From Fomitopsis serialis (taxonomy: Eukaryota; Basidiomycota; Agaricomycetes; Polyporales; Fomitopsidaceae), in the NCBI RefSeq assembly GCF_022376445.1, contig NW_025955503.1, positions 1 to 23,399 of the forward strand: a stretch of 23,399 nt of DNA, in the 5' to 3' direction. The notes under the pieces were generated by a model. That model saw only the letters and a list, made by a program, of their open reading frames with translations, was not told the origin of the DNA and ran no database searches. Shown one piece after another: positions 1-9,858 of this stretch. Position numbers and translations under genes: made by a program. Within the stretch, counting starts at the first letter, position 1. Every line of letters starts with the position of its first letter.

Positions 1-1981
1 AGCAGAGCACATTGTCCGGATGAGGAAGGTGGGGTGCCTTCCTGGGAAAACAGGTTGTGTGTGCAAGATATGGGGTCAGATAGAGGCAAACGACGGTGCT
101 TCCTTGGCTGCTTCCGCGAGTGCAACCACGGGTGCCGCATGTGATACCCGCTCTGTTTTCGCGACCTCGTCGTCACTCTGTGCCGTTCCTGTGCCGTACG
201 CAATACAGGGCGTGGGCGGGGCGCGAGCCACGTGAACGGGATGCTATAATGGTTCGGTTTGCAACCTCATCGTCATCGCGTTCTGCTCGGTACGCTGCCT
301 TTGTCATACGTACAAGTACTGCGAGTTCGCGAAGAGTGGGACAGGAAGCACGAGTGCTCACCGAAGGGCTAAATGCACCCATACCGTGTGATATGAATGC
401 GTTAGGAGCGACCAGAAGGAGCCCTAGATCTCAGCAGAAAGTGCTCGCGACATGTCAGTCCGCTTACCCGTTTTCGGCCACCATTGTGTTCGGAGGAACG
501 TGCTTGGCACACCCGCGCATGGCAGATTTGATTGGGGCGTGTGTGTCTGCAGCTGGGCACTGCATCGCCTGTGCTTCCGCTTATCCTGAACGAGCGTACG
601 AAAAGAGCGAGGCTGGTGCGAATGTGGGCGTTGGTAGTCGAAAAAGGAAGGAGGGCGTCACTCAGGAACGAAGGCAAACACAAACACGATCGGCCTGACT
701 TGTTGGGGTGCAATCTTCACTCCACCACGGTACACGGCAGGACAGCCAGTCATATGCGACGAGTCACCTGGCCGCACATGGGGTCTATGGCAGACTTCGA
801 CGCACGACAGACAAATGTCATGGCATAATGCAGGGTTGACGAGGAAGCATGGCATCAAACAAGATGTAAATGGAGCATCGATTGCCTTAGTCCTGTTTGG
901 CCGTTTCGAGGTATTCACGGAGGGATGAGTGCGAGCGAGTTGCAGGCCGCTTATCACGCCACAATACGGCATGGCGCGTAAGTACCAAGTCGCACCCCAA
1001 AGATAACCAGCCAAGCTTTTGGGAAAGGTGCACGGAATATGAGGTAGGAGGCGGTGTAGCAGGCGTCCATGTCGGACTTTGCGAAGATGTGCCGTCGTCA
1101 AAGGTGGTGCGCCGCCCAGTGGGATTCACCAAATAAGGGAATGAGGCGCTCGCTTGAAGCCCCACAACGTCCTTGCCATGCCAAGATTCAGCCAGCCATG
1201 TTTTGGTAGCCTTCTGTTGTTCGAAATGAACGACCGTTTGGTAATGAATGATCGCTGACGTCGCACGGTCTCGCACCCCTGCCTTGCCTCCCGACACTCT
1301 CTCCCGGTCCTTGCAGCCAGTATGTGCCGGCGTACGCTGGGCCGAGTCGCCGAGTCGAGAAATTGTATGATAGAGCACCGCCTCCGGTGCCTGCGATGAC
1401 ATGGGCCAGGGGTGCGGCGCAGGGCGCGCCCGGTGGCGGGCGTCGGTGCGCGACGTCGGGCGAGAATGGACCCCGAAAGATACACGGCCTGTTCGCCGTG
1501 GAGCGCTTCTATCAATAGGCAGAAACCCGCGCAGGCCCCGATTGCGGACGGGAGGCCCAATGTGGAGTGCGCCCGAATCGATTCTGGGATTTTCTGGCCT
1601 GCTGTCCCAAAGAGGAAGGCGTCGTGGTGGAGCTGTGCGCCGAACCGACTGCCAAGGAAGAGGCGCCCCGGTTCAGCTTCGCTCGCTGCCGTCGGTGTGT
1701 GAGCCGGCGCCACCCCATTTCCGCACTCCCCGGGCGCCTTCTCGCAGATCGCTCCACCTCCTCCCTTTTTCGGAAAACCACTCATGTTTCGCTGCGCCCT
1801 GCTTGTCTCCTCCAACAATGGTCCGCATAATCTTTGCGCCCCTCGCGCCACACGGCGTCTTTCACAAACCTATAAAGACAGCCCCCCCTGCTGCAGTCCT
1901 CCTCAGCATCCGGACATACCCACTCCTCCAAAAGCTTAACATCGTCTAAGGATTCTTCCTTCGCCACACACATTCTACACC
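1..1981. other. Gene-poor stretch with no recognised gene; right end is the phosphatase promoter
   Basis: Several overlapping open frames occur on both strands (for example 96-698 plus and 1126-1851 minus). Their translations are rich in Arg, Cys, Ser and Ala, resemble no family I know, and show no intron pattern that would extend them. I read them as chance frames in GC-rich DNA. A degraded or non-coding gene cannot be excluded. The last 110 bp or so is the likely core promoter of the phosphatase gene. Confidence 0.5.
1871..1877 (+). promoter_or_regulatory. TATA box of the HAD phosphatase gene
   Basis: TATAAAG lies about 105 bp before the ATG at 1982, followed by a pyrimidine-rich leader (CCCCCCCTGCTGCAGTCCTCC). 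Spacing fits a transcription start near 1900-1915 and a 5' leader of roughly 70-80 nt. The assignment rests on motif and position only. Confidence 0.55.
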
Positions 1982-3159
1982 ATGTCCCAGAACACCAAGA
2001 CTTTCTACGCCGACGCCGTCCTCTTCGATATGGTACGTTGACGTCGCCACCCTCGGCGAGAGGTTTTTCTGACTTGGCTTCCTACAGGACGGTACCCTCA
2101 CCGACTCCATCTCAGCCGTCGAGGCGGCATGGGGTAAGGTTGCGAAGGACATTGGGCAAGACCCGTCCTACGTGATCGCTGCCACCCACGGCAAGCGCGC
2201 CGTCGACAACCTCTCGCAGTTCAAGCCTCACATCAAGGAGCACGAGATGGAGACCGAGGTCCAGGCCTTCGAGGAGTCGATCCTCTACTTCGCCGACGCG
2301 TACAACCTCCACGGTCCCGGCTCGCGCCAGAACTCCCCCCTCGCCACGCCCGCTGCCTCTGGCGAGACAACACCCGCGCTCACCCCGGGTAACTCCACGC
2401 CCTCGTCCCGTAACTCCTCTCGTACCTCCTCGTTCGTCGGCGGTCTGAGCAACCTTACCGCGTTCCGCCGTCGCCCATCATTCCTCCACCGCGTCAGCAG
2501 CCTTCTCGCGATGACGCCCGACCGCGCACGTATCGCTGAGTCGACCGTCGACGAGGACGAGGAGAGCACGTTCGTCCAGGACGACAAGCAGGACAAGCAG
2601 TCCAAGCTTCACCAGCTTCAGGCATGGCAGGAGGAAGCCGCCGCGATTGACCGCTCCGTGCGCATCCTCCCTGGCGTGAAGAGGATGATCGACTCCATTC
2701 CCGCGGGTCACTACGCTGTTGCGACATCGGGCGCAAAAACATACGGTATGTTCCATCCTTGCCGTTCATGAGCCCGAACATGGTGCTGACCGACTTTCCC
2801 CTACAGCGCACGGCTGCATGACGCGTGTTGGCATCACCCCGCCGCCAGTCACGATCACCGCCGACGACAAGCGTCTCAAGGCCGGCAAGCCCGCGCCCGA
2901 CCCGTTCCTGCTCGCGGCGGAGTGCCTCGGGTTCGACGCGAAGAAGTGCGTCGTCTTCGAGGACTCGCCCTCCGGCATCAAGGCCGGCGTCGCGTCGGGC
3001 GCGACGGTCATCGCCGTCTGCACGTCGCACGACAAGGAGAAGATCGAGAACGCCGGCGCGCACTACCTCGTCGAGAACATGGACAAGGTCGTCTGCGAGC
3101 CCGTCGAGATCGACGGCAAGCTCCAGCTGAAGTTCACCGTCACCGACTCGATGTGTTGA
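1982..3159 (+). CDS. HAD-superfamily phosphatase (glycerol-3-phosphate / 2-deoxyglucose-6-phosphate phosphatase type) with a Ser-rich insertion
   Basis: Three exons: 1982-2032, 2088-2745 and 2807-3159, giving 353 residues. Introns are GTACGT...TACAG and GTATGT...TACAG. HAD motifs are complete: motif I FDMDGT at residues 15-20 (nucleophile Asp16, acid/base Asp18, split by intron 1), motif II Ser231 in VATSGA, motif III Lys264 in GKPAPDP, and motif IV Glu288-Asp289 in FEDSPSG. It should be a cytosolic Mg-dependent phosphatase acting on a small phosphorylated polyol or sugar, like yeast Gpp1/Gpp2 or Dog1/Dog2. Those are about 250 residues; the extra 100 or so here are a low-complexity block (residues about 92-200, rich in Ser, Thr, Pro, then Asp/Glu/Lys/Gln) between the cap and motif II. 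Substrate cannot be decided from sequence. The ATG is the first one after the TATA box and starts directly on the HAD core. Confidence 0.9.
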
Positions 3160-3750
3160 TCGCTCTGTCGATCTCTCGTGCGCGGACTCATGTTATGTAG
3201 CTCTAGTCTCCGTCTCCTCCTATGATTGTCGTTCCTCGTCGCTTTCCTTGTGCTCTGTTCACTGCCAGGCAGTTGTAGTATATAATTCAGTCCGTAGATG
3301 TTCATCACCAGTAATGATACCACCGCAATTGAGTTTCTGTACCGTCCTTATGCGACTCTGAACTGGATTCCTCTTGTCTGAAATGAAGACGCCTTACCCC
3401 GTCTCAAATCTCCGCTGAAAATGTTCTCGCGTTGCCCTTGCTTTGCTTAGGCTCAATGCTCCAAAAATTCTTCATGTGTATACAGTTCATGACTATGTAC
3501 TTGCTCACACGCATAGCTGGTCGAGCCAAAGCTAAGCGCTAAGCGCTAAGCGATCACATGAGCTAAATTCACTTGGTTTATAACACACCAATTGCCAATC
3601 GCGATCGACATAACTACGTCCATGAGCCCACAGCTACAAACAAGACTACACTACCGCTACAGTTGAGTACACGTTGTGCTCAGCTCCCAGGTTACAACGC
3701 CTGGTTCGGCCGGCCTGTTGAGAGGGACGGCACACCACAGCTGAGAATAA
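3160..3750. other. Convergent 3' intergenic region with a short tandem repeat
   Basis: This stretch separates the stop codons of the phosphatase (plus) and the monooxygenase (minus). It is AT-richer than its flanks and should hold both 3' UTRs and polyadenylation sites, but no clear AATAAA-type signal stood out. Apart from the heptamer repeat at 3531-3552 I see no gene; the small open frame 3573-3806 plus is not protein-like and runs into the monooxygenase 3' end. Confidence 0.6.
3531..3552. repeat. Tandem heptamer repeat (GCTAAGC)x3
   Basis: Three perfect head-to-tail copies of GCTAAGC followed by one G. Because each copy begins with GC and ends with GC, AGCGCT is formed at each junction, making the tract partly self-complementary. 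Probably a minor minisatellite in the convergent intergenic region. Confidence 0.85.
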
Positions 3751-5604
3751 TCAAACCAGATATATCACCCTCTCCAACACGCGGCTCCATTTATCTGCGT
3801 CCTTGAAGCCGTCATCCCACTCACCTCGCCAAGCGACGATGCCATCTGGGCGCACGACGACAGCGCCTCGTTCGCTGACGCCGCACTGACGCGCCCACTC
3901 TCCGTCCGCGTCCACCCAGTCTCCGCCCTCTCCGACGACCTCCACGTGCACCAAGTCGCCCTCCAGCTGCTCCCACCCGACGTCACGCTGTCTCGCCAGC
4001 AGCAGCATCTGACGCAGCGGTATGAGGTCGAACACTGCGACCCTCCGGCCCTGAGCTACTCCGTGATTTTGGAGCCATGCGTGCGGGACGTTGTGCCCGG
4101 GGATAGTCGACGGGTAGTAAAACTCCGTCGCCAACTCCCCAGCCTCGGTGAGCTGTCCATCATGCCTGCTCCCCGCGCCTTCGCCATCGAAGTCCGCGGA
4201 CGGGTAGAACCAGCCCACCTCCGCGCCAGGCGCCTTGAACTCTGAGTCGAGCGTCTTCAACGCGCGTTCCACCGCGGCGCGCTTACTTGCGTACTCCGGG
4301 TGTGTCGGGTCGAAGTAGGGCTTCAGTGCGGCCCAGTTCTGCTCGGGCGAGTTGTCTGCGCTCATGCCCAGAGCGGCATCCATGACGAGGCTGTGGCTCC
4401 GCAGGTTGTACAGGCTGGTACGCCCGACACGCTCGCCGATGGGCTTGCGCTCGGGGTCGTAGCTGTCGAGAAGCGCGTCGTACTTCGCCTCATCCTGCAA
4501 AGCGAGGTCGAGCTTCCAGATCAGGTTCGTGACGTCCTGCACCCCCGTGTTCATGCCGAGCGCGCCCCATGGCGGGATGCGATGCGCAGCGTCGCCGGCT
4601 AAGAAGACACGCTTCGTAGCGCGGTACCGTTCTGCGTAGATGGCATTGACGTTCCAGGGGCTGAGGCTGAGCATGTCGATGGGTAAGTCAGGAAGCTGCA
4701 GAGTTTCGCGGACTCGGTTCGTCATGGCTTCCGAGTCGATGCGTTCCGGGTCCATAGCACCTGGCATACAGACCAAGACCCACTCCTCCGTCTCCGGCTG
4801 GGCGGGCCAAGGGCCGATCTGGTAGAGGAAGCCCGTCCTCACGCCGCCTCCGAGGTCGGGGCGGGTGAACCAGGTGATGAAATTGCGGGGATCTGGATGA
4901 TATTTGGACAGGGGGGAACGGAAGTGGGCAGTGATCATGTTGTGGATGTCCCTCTCGCCGAGCCAGCGCACGCCGAGCTTGTCCGTGAAGCTGCGCCCAC
5001 CATCTGCGCAGATCACGAAGCGTGCGCGGACGTCCTGTTCGGGTTCCTGGCCATCAAAGCGAACTTTCAAGACGGCATAGTCGTCGCCCTCCTGTTCACG
5101 CACGTCAGTGACCTCGGCGCGGTACTTCAGAGCCTCGGAGTTCAGCTCCTGCGCCCTCTGCTTCAAGATCGGCTCGAGCCTGATCTGCGGCAAAGTCGCG
5201 TACTTGCTAGGGCTGTGCTTCGAGAACTCCTCTGCGTAGGGACCCGCACCCCATGCATAGCGCGACGCGATCTCCTTACCCTCGGGGCCCAGACTCGTGT
5301 ACCAGGCAGTGCGGCTGGTCACTTCGGGCGGCCCAGCGACGGCGTATACGTCTTCCTCGATGCCTAGTTTGCGGAAGATCTCCGTGGTGCGCTGGTTGAT
5401 ACCGCATGCTTTCGGGTGGATGGAGGTGGAGGGTCGTCGCTCGAAGAGGACGTGCGGGATGCCTCTGAGGGAGAGGAGGATGGAGGAGCAGAGGCCGACA
5501 GGCCCGCCACCGATAATAGCAACGGGATAGATCTCGTCGGAGGAACCTGGCATGCCGAATCCTGTAATAAAATTCGTACACACTTCAGTCACTGGCACGA
5601 TCAT
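3751..5604 (-). CDS. FAD-dependent aromatic-ring monooxygenase (phenol 2-monooxygenase / TfdB-PheA-MhpA type)
   Basis: One uninterrupted 617-codon frame. It matches class A flavoprotein monooxygenases, which use NAD(P)H and O2 to hydroxylate phenolic rings. Visible motifs: dinucleotide-binding GGGPVG at residues 32-37, the FERRPS segment after strand 2, the DG motif ADGGRS near 200-205, and the GD motif GDAAHRIPPWGALGMNTG at 337-354, which binds the FAD ribityl and pyrophosphate. The C-terminal part (from about 500, ending in VVVRPDGIVAWRGEW) looks like the thioredoxin-fold domain of this class. No signal peptide is evident, so it is probably cytosolic. The start is uncertain: Met1 is at 5604, but the stretch before Met18 (5553) may be a 5'-UTR intron (see the intron entry), so 5553 may be the true start. 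Aromatic or lignin-derived phenol catabolism, or secondary metabolism, are both possible roles. It is the only intronless coding region here. Confidence 0.9.
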   Translation of the reverse strand: MIVPVTEVCTNFITGFGMPGSSDEIYPVAIIGGGPVGLCSSILLSLRGIPHVLFERRPSTSIHPKACGINQRTTEIFRKLGIEEDVYAVAGPPEVTSRTAWYTSLGPEGKEIASRYAWGAGPYAEEFSKHSPSKYATLPQIRLEPILKQRAQELNSEALKYRAEVTDVREQEGDDYAVLKVRFDGQEPEQDVRARFVICADGGRSFTDKLGVRWLGERDIHNMITAHFRSPLSKYHPDPRNFITWFTRPDLGGGVRTGFLYQIGPWPAQPETEEWVLVCMPGAMDPERIDSEAMTNRVRETLQLPDLPIDMLSLSPWNVNAIYAERYRATKRVFLAGDAAHRIPPWGALGMNTGVQDVTNLIWKLDLALQDEAKYDALLDSYDPERKPIGERVGRTSLYNLRSHSLVMDAALGMSADNSPEQNWAALKPYFDPTHPEYASKRAAVERALKTLDSEFKAPGAEVGWFYPSADFDGEGAGSRHDGQLTEAGELATEFYYPSTIPGHNVPHAWLQNHGVAQGRRVAVFDLIPLRQMLLLARQRDVGWEQLEGDLVHVEVVGEGGDWVDADGEWARQCGVSERGAVVVRPDGIVAWRGEWDDGFKDADKWSRVLERVIYLV

Positions 5605-5645
5605 GGATCACAACGCCTCGGCCAGTGCCTTGAAAGCAAGCTTAC
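5567..5645 (-). other. Possible 5'-UTR intron of the monooxygenase gene
   Basis: Read on the minus strand, a GTAAGC donor near 5645 is followed by a GTGACTGAAG branch-like sequence and a pyrimidine/AT-rich TTTTATTACAG acceptor near 5567, about 80 nt in all. The only upstream ATG (plus-strand CAT near 5754) opens a 15-codon frame ending in TAA, so no coding exon precedes it. If this intron is real, translation starts at the ATG at 5553 (Met18 of the long frame). TTTAAA at 5709-5714 is a candidate TATA-like element upstream. Confidence 0.45.
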
Positions 5646-6153
5646 CGTATTGACTCGTGTGGCCTGTTAGCTGTAGGACTGGGGTGCCCTCCCCGCGAGG
5701 ATGCCTGGTTTAAATCGTCGAGGGTACAGACTGTCCGAGGGAGTATTGACCGTTCATGGAAACCGCGGCACTGGAAGCGCATCATACGTCTCGCCTACGT
5801 CAGCTCTAAAGCCATCGGCATGCCGCTTTTTGCGAGCTGTATAGAGACCAGGGTAATGTACATGCTGCGATGAATAGAAGAAGGTTTCTCTCAGACTGGA
5901 ATAAGCTGTATTAGGCCCGTATTAGAGCCCAGCGGCGCAGATCGGCAGTCAATCAAATCGCTCGGCCAATAGCGGCCGCAGCTGACCCTCTCAAGCGCTT
6001 ACATAGCGCTCGCAATCCCGGTCATGTGCCTCACGCGACTCATCCGGTTCCGCGACGCGTCGAGTCGGCGACCATCACTCTGCTCGACCTCTGTTTGATG
6101 CCAGCCTCTCAGCTTGCACTTGCATCCTTCAAAATTATATAAATCCAGATATA
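5605..6153. other. Divergent promoter region between the monooxygenase and RAD4
   Basis: About 550 bp separate the two divergent start codons. The RAD4 side carries the CGCGACGCGTCG element (6051-6062). Directly before the RAD4 ATG is an AT-rich run including TATATAAA (6136-6143). That is too close to the ATG (about 10 bp) to work as a normal TATA box for this start, so it may be just an AT-rich leader. No gene was recognised here. Confidence 0.6.
6051..6062. promoter_or_regulatory. MluI cell-cycle box (ACGCGT) upstream of RAD4
   Basis: CGCGACGCGTCG, with core ACGCGT at 6055-6060, lies 94 bp before the RAD4 ATG. In fungi ACGCGT is bound by MBF (Mbp1/Swi6 type), which switches on replication and repair genes at G1/S. 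The same 12-mer occurs at the equivalent place before the RecQ gene. Function is inferred from motif and position. Confidence 0.45.
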
Positions 6154-9100
6154 ATGTCGGGTGCAGAGAACAGCTCGATTGCCGCGGCCGACAGCGATGA
6201 CGATTTCGACTGGGAAGAGGTCGCCGTGCCGCAATCAGAACAGCTTCCTGCGGTGTCTCTGGCCGCCGATGATGATGTCCAAGAAGGCCCCTCACGTAAA
6301 CCACACATTGAGATCACAATAGAAACGGAGAGGAGAGGCAAGAAAGGAACAAAGTACGTACGTCCACATCACCGGCGGTAGCCTCTAGAGTTCATTGCGC
6401 TCGCAGGAAGGACCCTCGAGCGGCAAAGCTGTACGCTGAGAGGCTCACCCGCCTGGAATGTCATCAGATACACACGGTCTGCCTACTTGCAAACGCCAGG
6501 ATACGCAATAAGTGGATCAACGACCCTCTCTTACATGTGCGTGCTCTCGCACAGATCACATCCGCGACCTATACTCATGTCAGCCTTTGCTAATCATGCC
6601 AACGTATAGGCCCGTCTTCTCTCCATAACTCCCCTTCACTTACAAAATGCATTCATGACGATTACCAAGCCTCGCATCCCGGACGCCGCAGAGCGTGGAC
6701 ATCGCTTCGAGGCTGCCCTCACGCGTCTAACTGAGTGGTGGACCGACAACTTCCGCGTCGAGCCCACAGGACATATTCGAAATCGGACCTTCGACGAAGT
6801 GCAGAAGATGCTCAACCAGGATCCGAAGGGTAAAGGCAAGGATCGGGCGGAGGACGTCCTCGACGATGATGAGGGTGAGGTTATTCGGAGCGAGAAGAGC
6901 CTCATGAAGCGTGCCCTGTTGATGCGAGGCTCCCGGGATACCAGCGCGCAGCTCTTCACGGCGCTCTGCAGGGCACTCAGCATACCGGCCCGGCTCATGG
7001 TGAGTCTGCAGAGTGTGCCGTGGCAGGCCGGCGTCGGCAAGCCTAAACCTCCAGCCACGAAAAAAAAGAAAGATAACGGGAAGGATACGGGTGTGAGCAC
7101 CGGCGTTGGTAAAGGGAAGGAGAAGGCGGTACCGGACAATGAGGATGAAGATGATATGGAAGAAGTTGAGATCCCGGGGACGCCGAAAGGAAATGTTGGA
7201 GGTGTCTCACCCTTTCCAGGGTCCGGTCGGCGACTGGATGGCGGTTCATCCACGCCAGTCAGCGGTGATGCCAAAGGCAAGCAGAAAGCACCTCCCGTCA
7301 TCAAGCTACGGAAAACCAGAGGCCGCAAGTTGGGATCGGAGCCTGCGCCTAGCCGCCCTCCACGGAGTAGGTTGTGTTCAGTATCATACGTGGTGGTAGT
7401 ACTGACCGAGATCGTGGCTGACCGTGCACCAGGGGAACGCACGCCTGACCCGACCACCACGCCGCCAGTGTTTTGGACGGAGGTGTTTTCCCGTGCTGAC
7501 GCACGTTGGATCCCAGTCGACCCTATCCGGTGCTTGATAAACAAACGCAAGGTTTTCGACCCAACGCCGAACCCTAATGCTGCGGTGAAGCCAGACCGAA
7601 CCCGTCCGGTAAGAGTCGAGAACCGAATGGTGTATGTGGTCGCATTCGAGGAGGACAGTTACGCCAGAGATGTTACTCCGCGATACGCAAGGGAGTACGG
7701 CGCGAAGGTCGCCAAGGTTCAGCAGGGCGGGAGAGGCAGAAAGGAGTGGTGGGAGCGGATCCTGGCGATGGTCAAGCGGCCATATCAGCTAGTAAGGATC
7801 CGCGTCATTGTCATGGACTTGTGTCGGGTATTGACTCGTTTGTCCTGGGCACAGCACAGAGATGACATGGAGGACGAAGAGTTGCAGACAAATCAGCTCA
7901 CGGAAGGAATGCCTACCTCGATGGCCGGTTTCAAAGACCATCCATTGTGTGTGCCTTCCTGTAGTGCATGAATGGGAACAGCTGAGCTCATGCTGATTTA
8001 CGCAGGTATGTTCTGGGGCGACATCTCAAGAGAGACGAGATCGTTCATCCTCTGGTGGAATTGGGGAAGTTTCGCGGAGAGCCCGTATACTCGCGCTCGT
8101 CTGTGCTACAGCTCAAAGCCGCCGAGAACTGGATGCGACAAGGCCGCAGGGTCAAGGAAGGTGCTCAGCCAATGAAATGGGTAAAGCAGCGTGCGATGAC
8201 TGTCAACAAGCAACGTGCCATTGAACTGGCACTGTCGGAGAAGAGAGACCGGTCCCTCCAGGACCCAGAGGCGAATGCAGAAGGCTTCGCTACAGAAGAT
8301 AGCGCGATGCAGGGCCTCTACGCAGAACGCCAGACGGAATTGTACAGGCCCGATCCTGTCATTGATGTGAGTGTACCAGTCATCGCGCCGCATCCTAACT
8401 GAAGATTGCCTGGTGATATAGGGCCGAGTGCCAAAGAATGACTTTGGGAATATTGATTTGTATGTTCCGACCATGCTGCCCGCTGGCGCGGTGCATATAC
8501 CTTGTGAGTGCCATTGATCACTAATCGTGTAGCGTGATCTCATGGTGAATTTAGTCAAGGGTACAGCTAAAATCGCACGCCAACTGGGGTTTGATTACGC
8601 GGAAGCAGTGGTGGGTAGCACAATCTCTGTCAACTGTCCGTCGGCCAACCACGCGTGCTTCAGACTGGCTTCGAATTCAAGAAGCGAAGGGCATTCCCCG
8701 TTATCACCGGAATTGTCGTCGCTGCAGAGAACGAGGAAACCATGCTGGAGGTACGGCATATCCATGAGCCTGTGAAGCAGGACCTTGCGTTGCTCACGTC
8801 GATACCCGTCACCGTTCAGGCATACTGGGAAGCAGAGCATGATGCCGAAGAGAAACGACGTGCTAAGAGGGAAGACCAAGCCATCAAGAGGTGGAAAAGG
8901 CTCATTCACGGCCTCCGTATACGGCAGCGTCTGCAGGAACAGTACGCGGACGCGGAGCAGCGGGGGAGCTCACCGGTCGGTGCCGCAGATGAGGTTGGTT
9001 CCAAGGTGTCAATGGAGTCCGCCGTCGTTCTGATTGCACACGTGCAGGAGGTCCAGCAAGAGGGGGTTTCCTGACGGGCGCGGATGACGTTGTACAGCCG

Positions 9101-9766
9101 TATACTCTGCCGCGCAATTTCCACGAGCTGCTTCCTGCATCCACTGCTCTTTCGCTGGAACCTGCAGCTCGAGAGTCGAGCGCAGATCCCGCCAAGGATA
9201 GCCAAGCCAGCAGGAGAGACACACTGCCTGCCGCTCTCGACGACGTGATGAGCGAGGACGGCGACGATCGCATGGAAGAAATCACGACCCCTGCTCAACA
9301 GATGGGAGGAGCAGAAGCGCAACAGCAGCTGAAGCCCAAAACGATGCTAGAGCTCGCGGAGGCAGCCGCAGAGAAGCAGGATCTCAGCGGGGGTCAGCTT
9401 CCCGCATCGTCTTCGCTGTCATCGGATCGGACAATAGGTCAAACTAACGGGACTGGCGCCCGTGTGCCGCCCACTAATATTGGGGAGGACACGGTGCGGC
9501 GAGCCAGCAGCACTCGGACGTCTCGAAAGGCCGATGCATCTCGGAGTAGGAAGCGTAGGAAAGCACCCGCTGACAGCTCTGAACCGGAGGTGGAAGGAGA
9601 GAACGGGCCATCCACGCAGGCGTCTCCGGCGAAACGCGCCAGAAAGGCCGCCCCGCCATTACCTGCCCCGACGAGAGTCCTGCGCACGCGGACGGCGAAG
9701 AGTACGGCGAAGATCCAGGAAGAGAGGGAGATGGAGGAAGCCTATAGAAAGGCCGTCACGGAGTAG
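6154..9766 (+). CDS. RAD4: XPC/Rad4-family DNA damage recognition protein
   Basis: Nucleotide excision repair factor that, with Rad23, finds helix-distorting lesions in the nucleus. Exons: 6154-6353, 6407-6536, 6610-7366, 7433-7791, 7855-7946, 8006-8366, 8422-8503, 8555-8610, 8664-8750, 8820-about 8979, about 9048 or 9057-9766; about 1,000 residues. The acidic N-terminus contains DSDDDFDWEEV. The transglutaminase-like fold is split by a Lys/Glu-rich linker (around 7050-7370): SRDTSAQLFTALCRALSIPARLM before it, FWTEVFSRADARWIPVDPIR after it. BHD1 includes EGMPTSMAGFKDHPLYVLGR. BHD2 and BHD3 include GRVPKNDFGNIDLYVP and GTAKIARQLGFDYAEAVTGF. The C-terminus holds GGFLTGADDVVQPY and basic nuclear-localisation clusters. 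Only the last intron is uncertain: the frame requires a phase-1 donor and the candidates (GTGCCG at 8980, GTTCCA at 8998) are weak. The start ATG is the only one available before conserved sequence. Confidence 0.95.
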
Positions 9767-9858
9767 TAGTGTGCGTATCATCAACGTATCATTATACATA
9801 TCTCTCTGACGTAGGCACAAGACGATACCTTATTCGCCACCTAATGTACCGTTACTAT
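9767..9858. other. Short convergent spacer between RAD4 and TRM61
   Basis: Only 92 bp lie between the RAD4 stop (plus) and the TRM61 stop (minus). The sequence is AT-rich (TATCATTATACATATC, TTACTATTTATATG) and probably supplies termination or polyadenylation signals to both strands. The two 3' UTRs almost certainly overlap. Confidence 0.7.

Noticed and set aside
96..698. 200-codon plus-strand open frame near the left edge
   Set aside because: Arg/Ala/Ser/Cys-rich translation, no family resemblance, overlapped by equally long frames on the other strand; typical chance frame in GC-rich DNA.
1126..1851. 241-codon minus-strand open frame upstream of the phosphatase
   Set aside because: Composition is biased (Arg, Gly, Ala), no domain or splice context, and it overlaps the likely phosphatase promoter.
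6136..6143. TATATAAA as the RAD4 TATA box
   Set aside because: It ends about 10 bp before the start codon, too close for a TATA-directed start upstream of the ATG.
6636..7550. 304-codon minus-strand frame
   Set aside because: Exactly antisense to the transglutaminase-fold exons of RAD4; its Ser/Pro-rich sequence is the mirror of the Lys/Glu linker.
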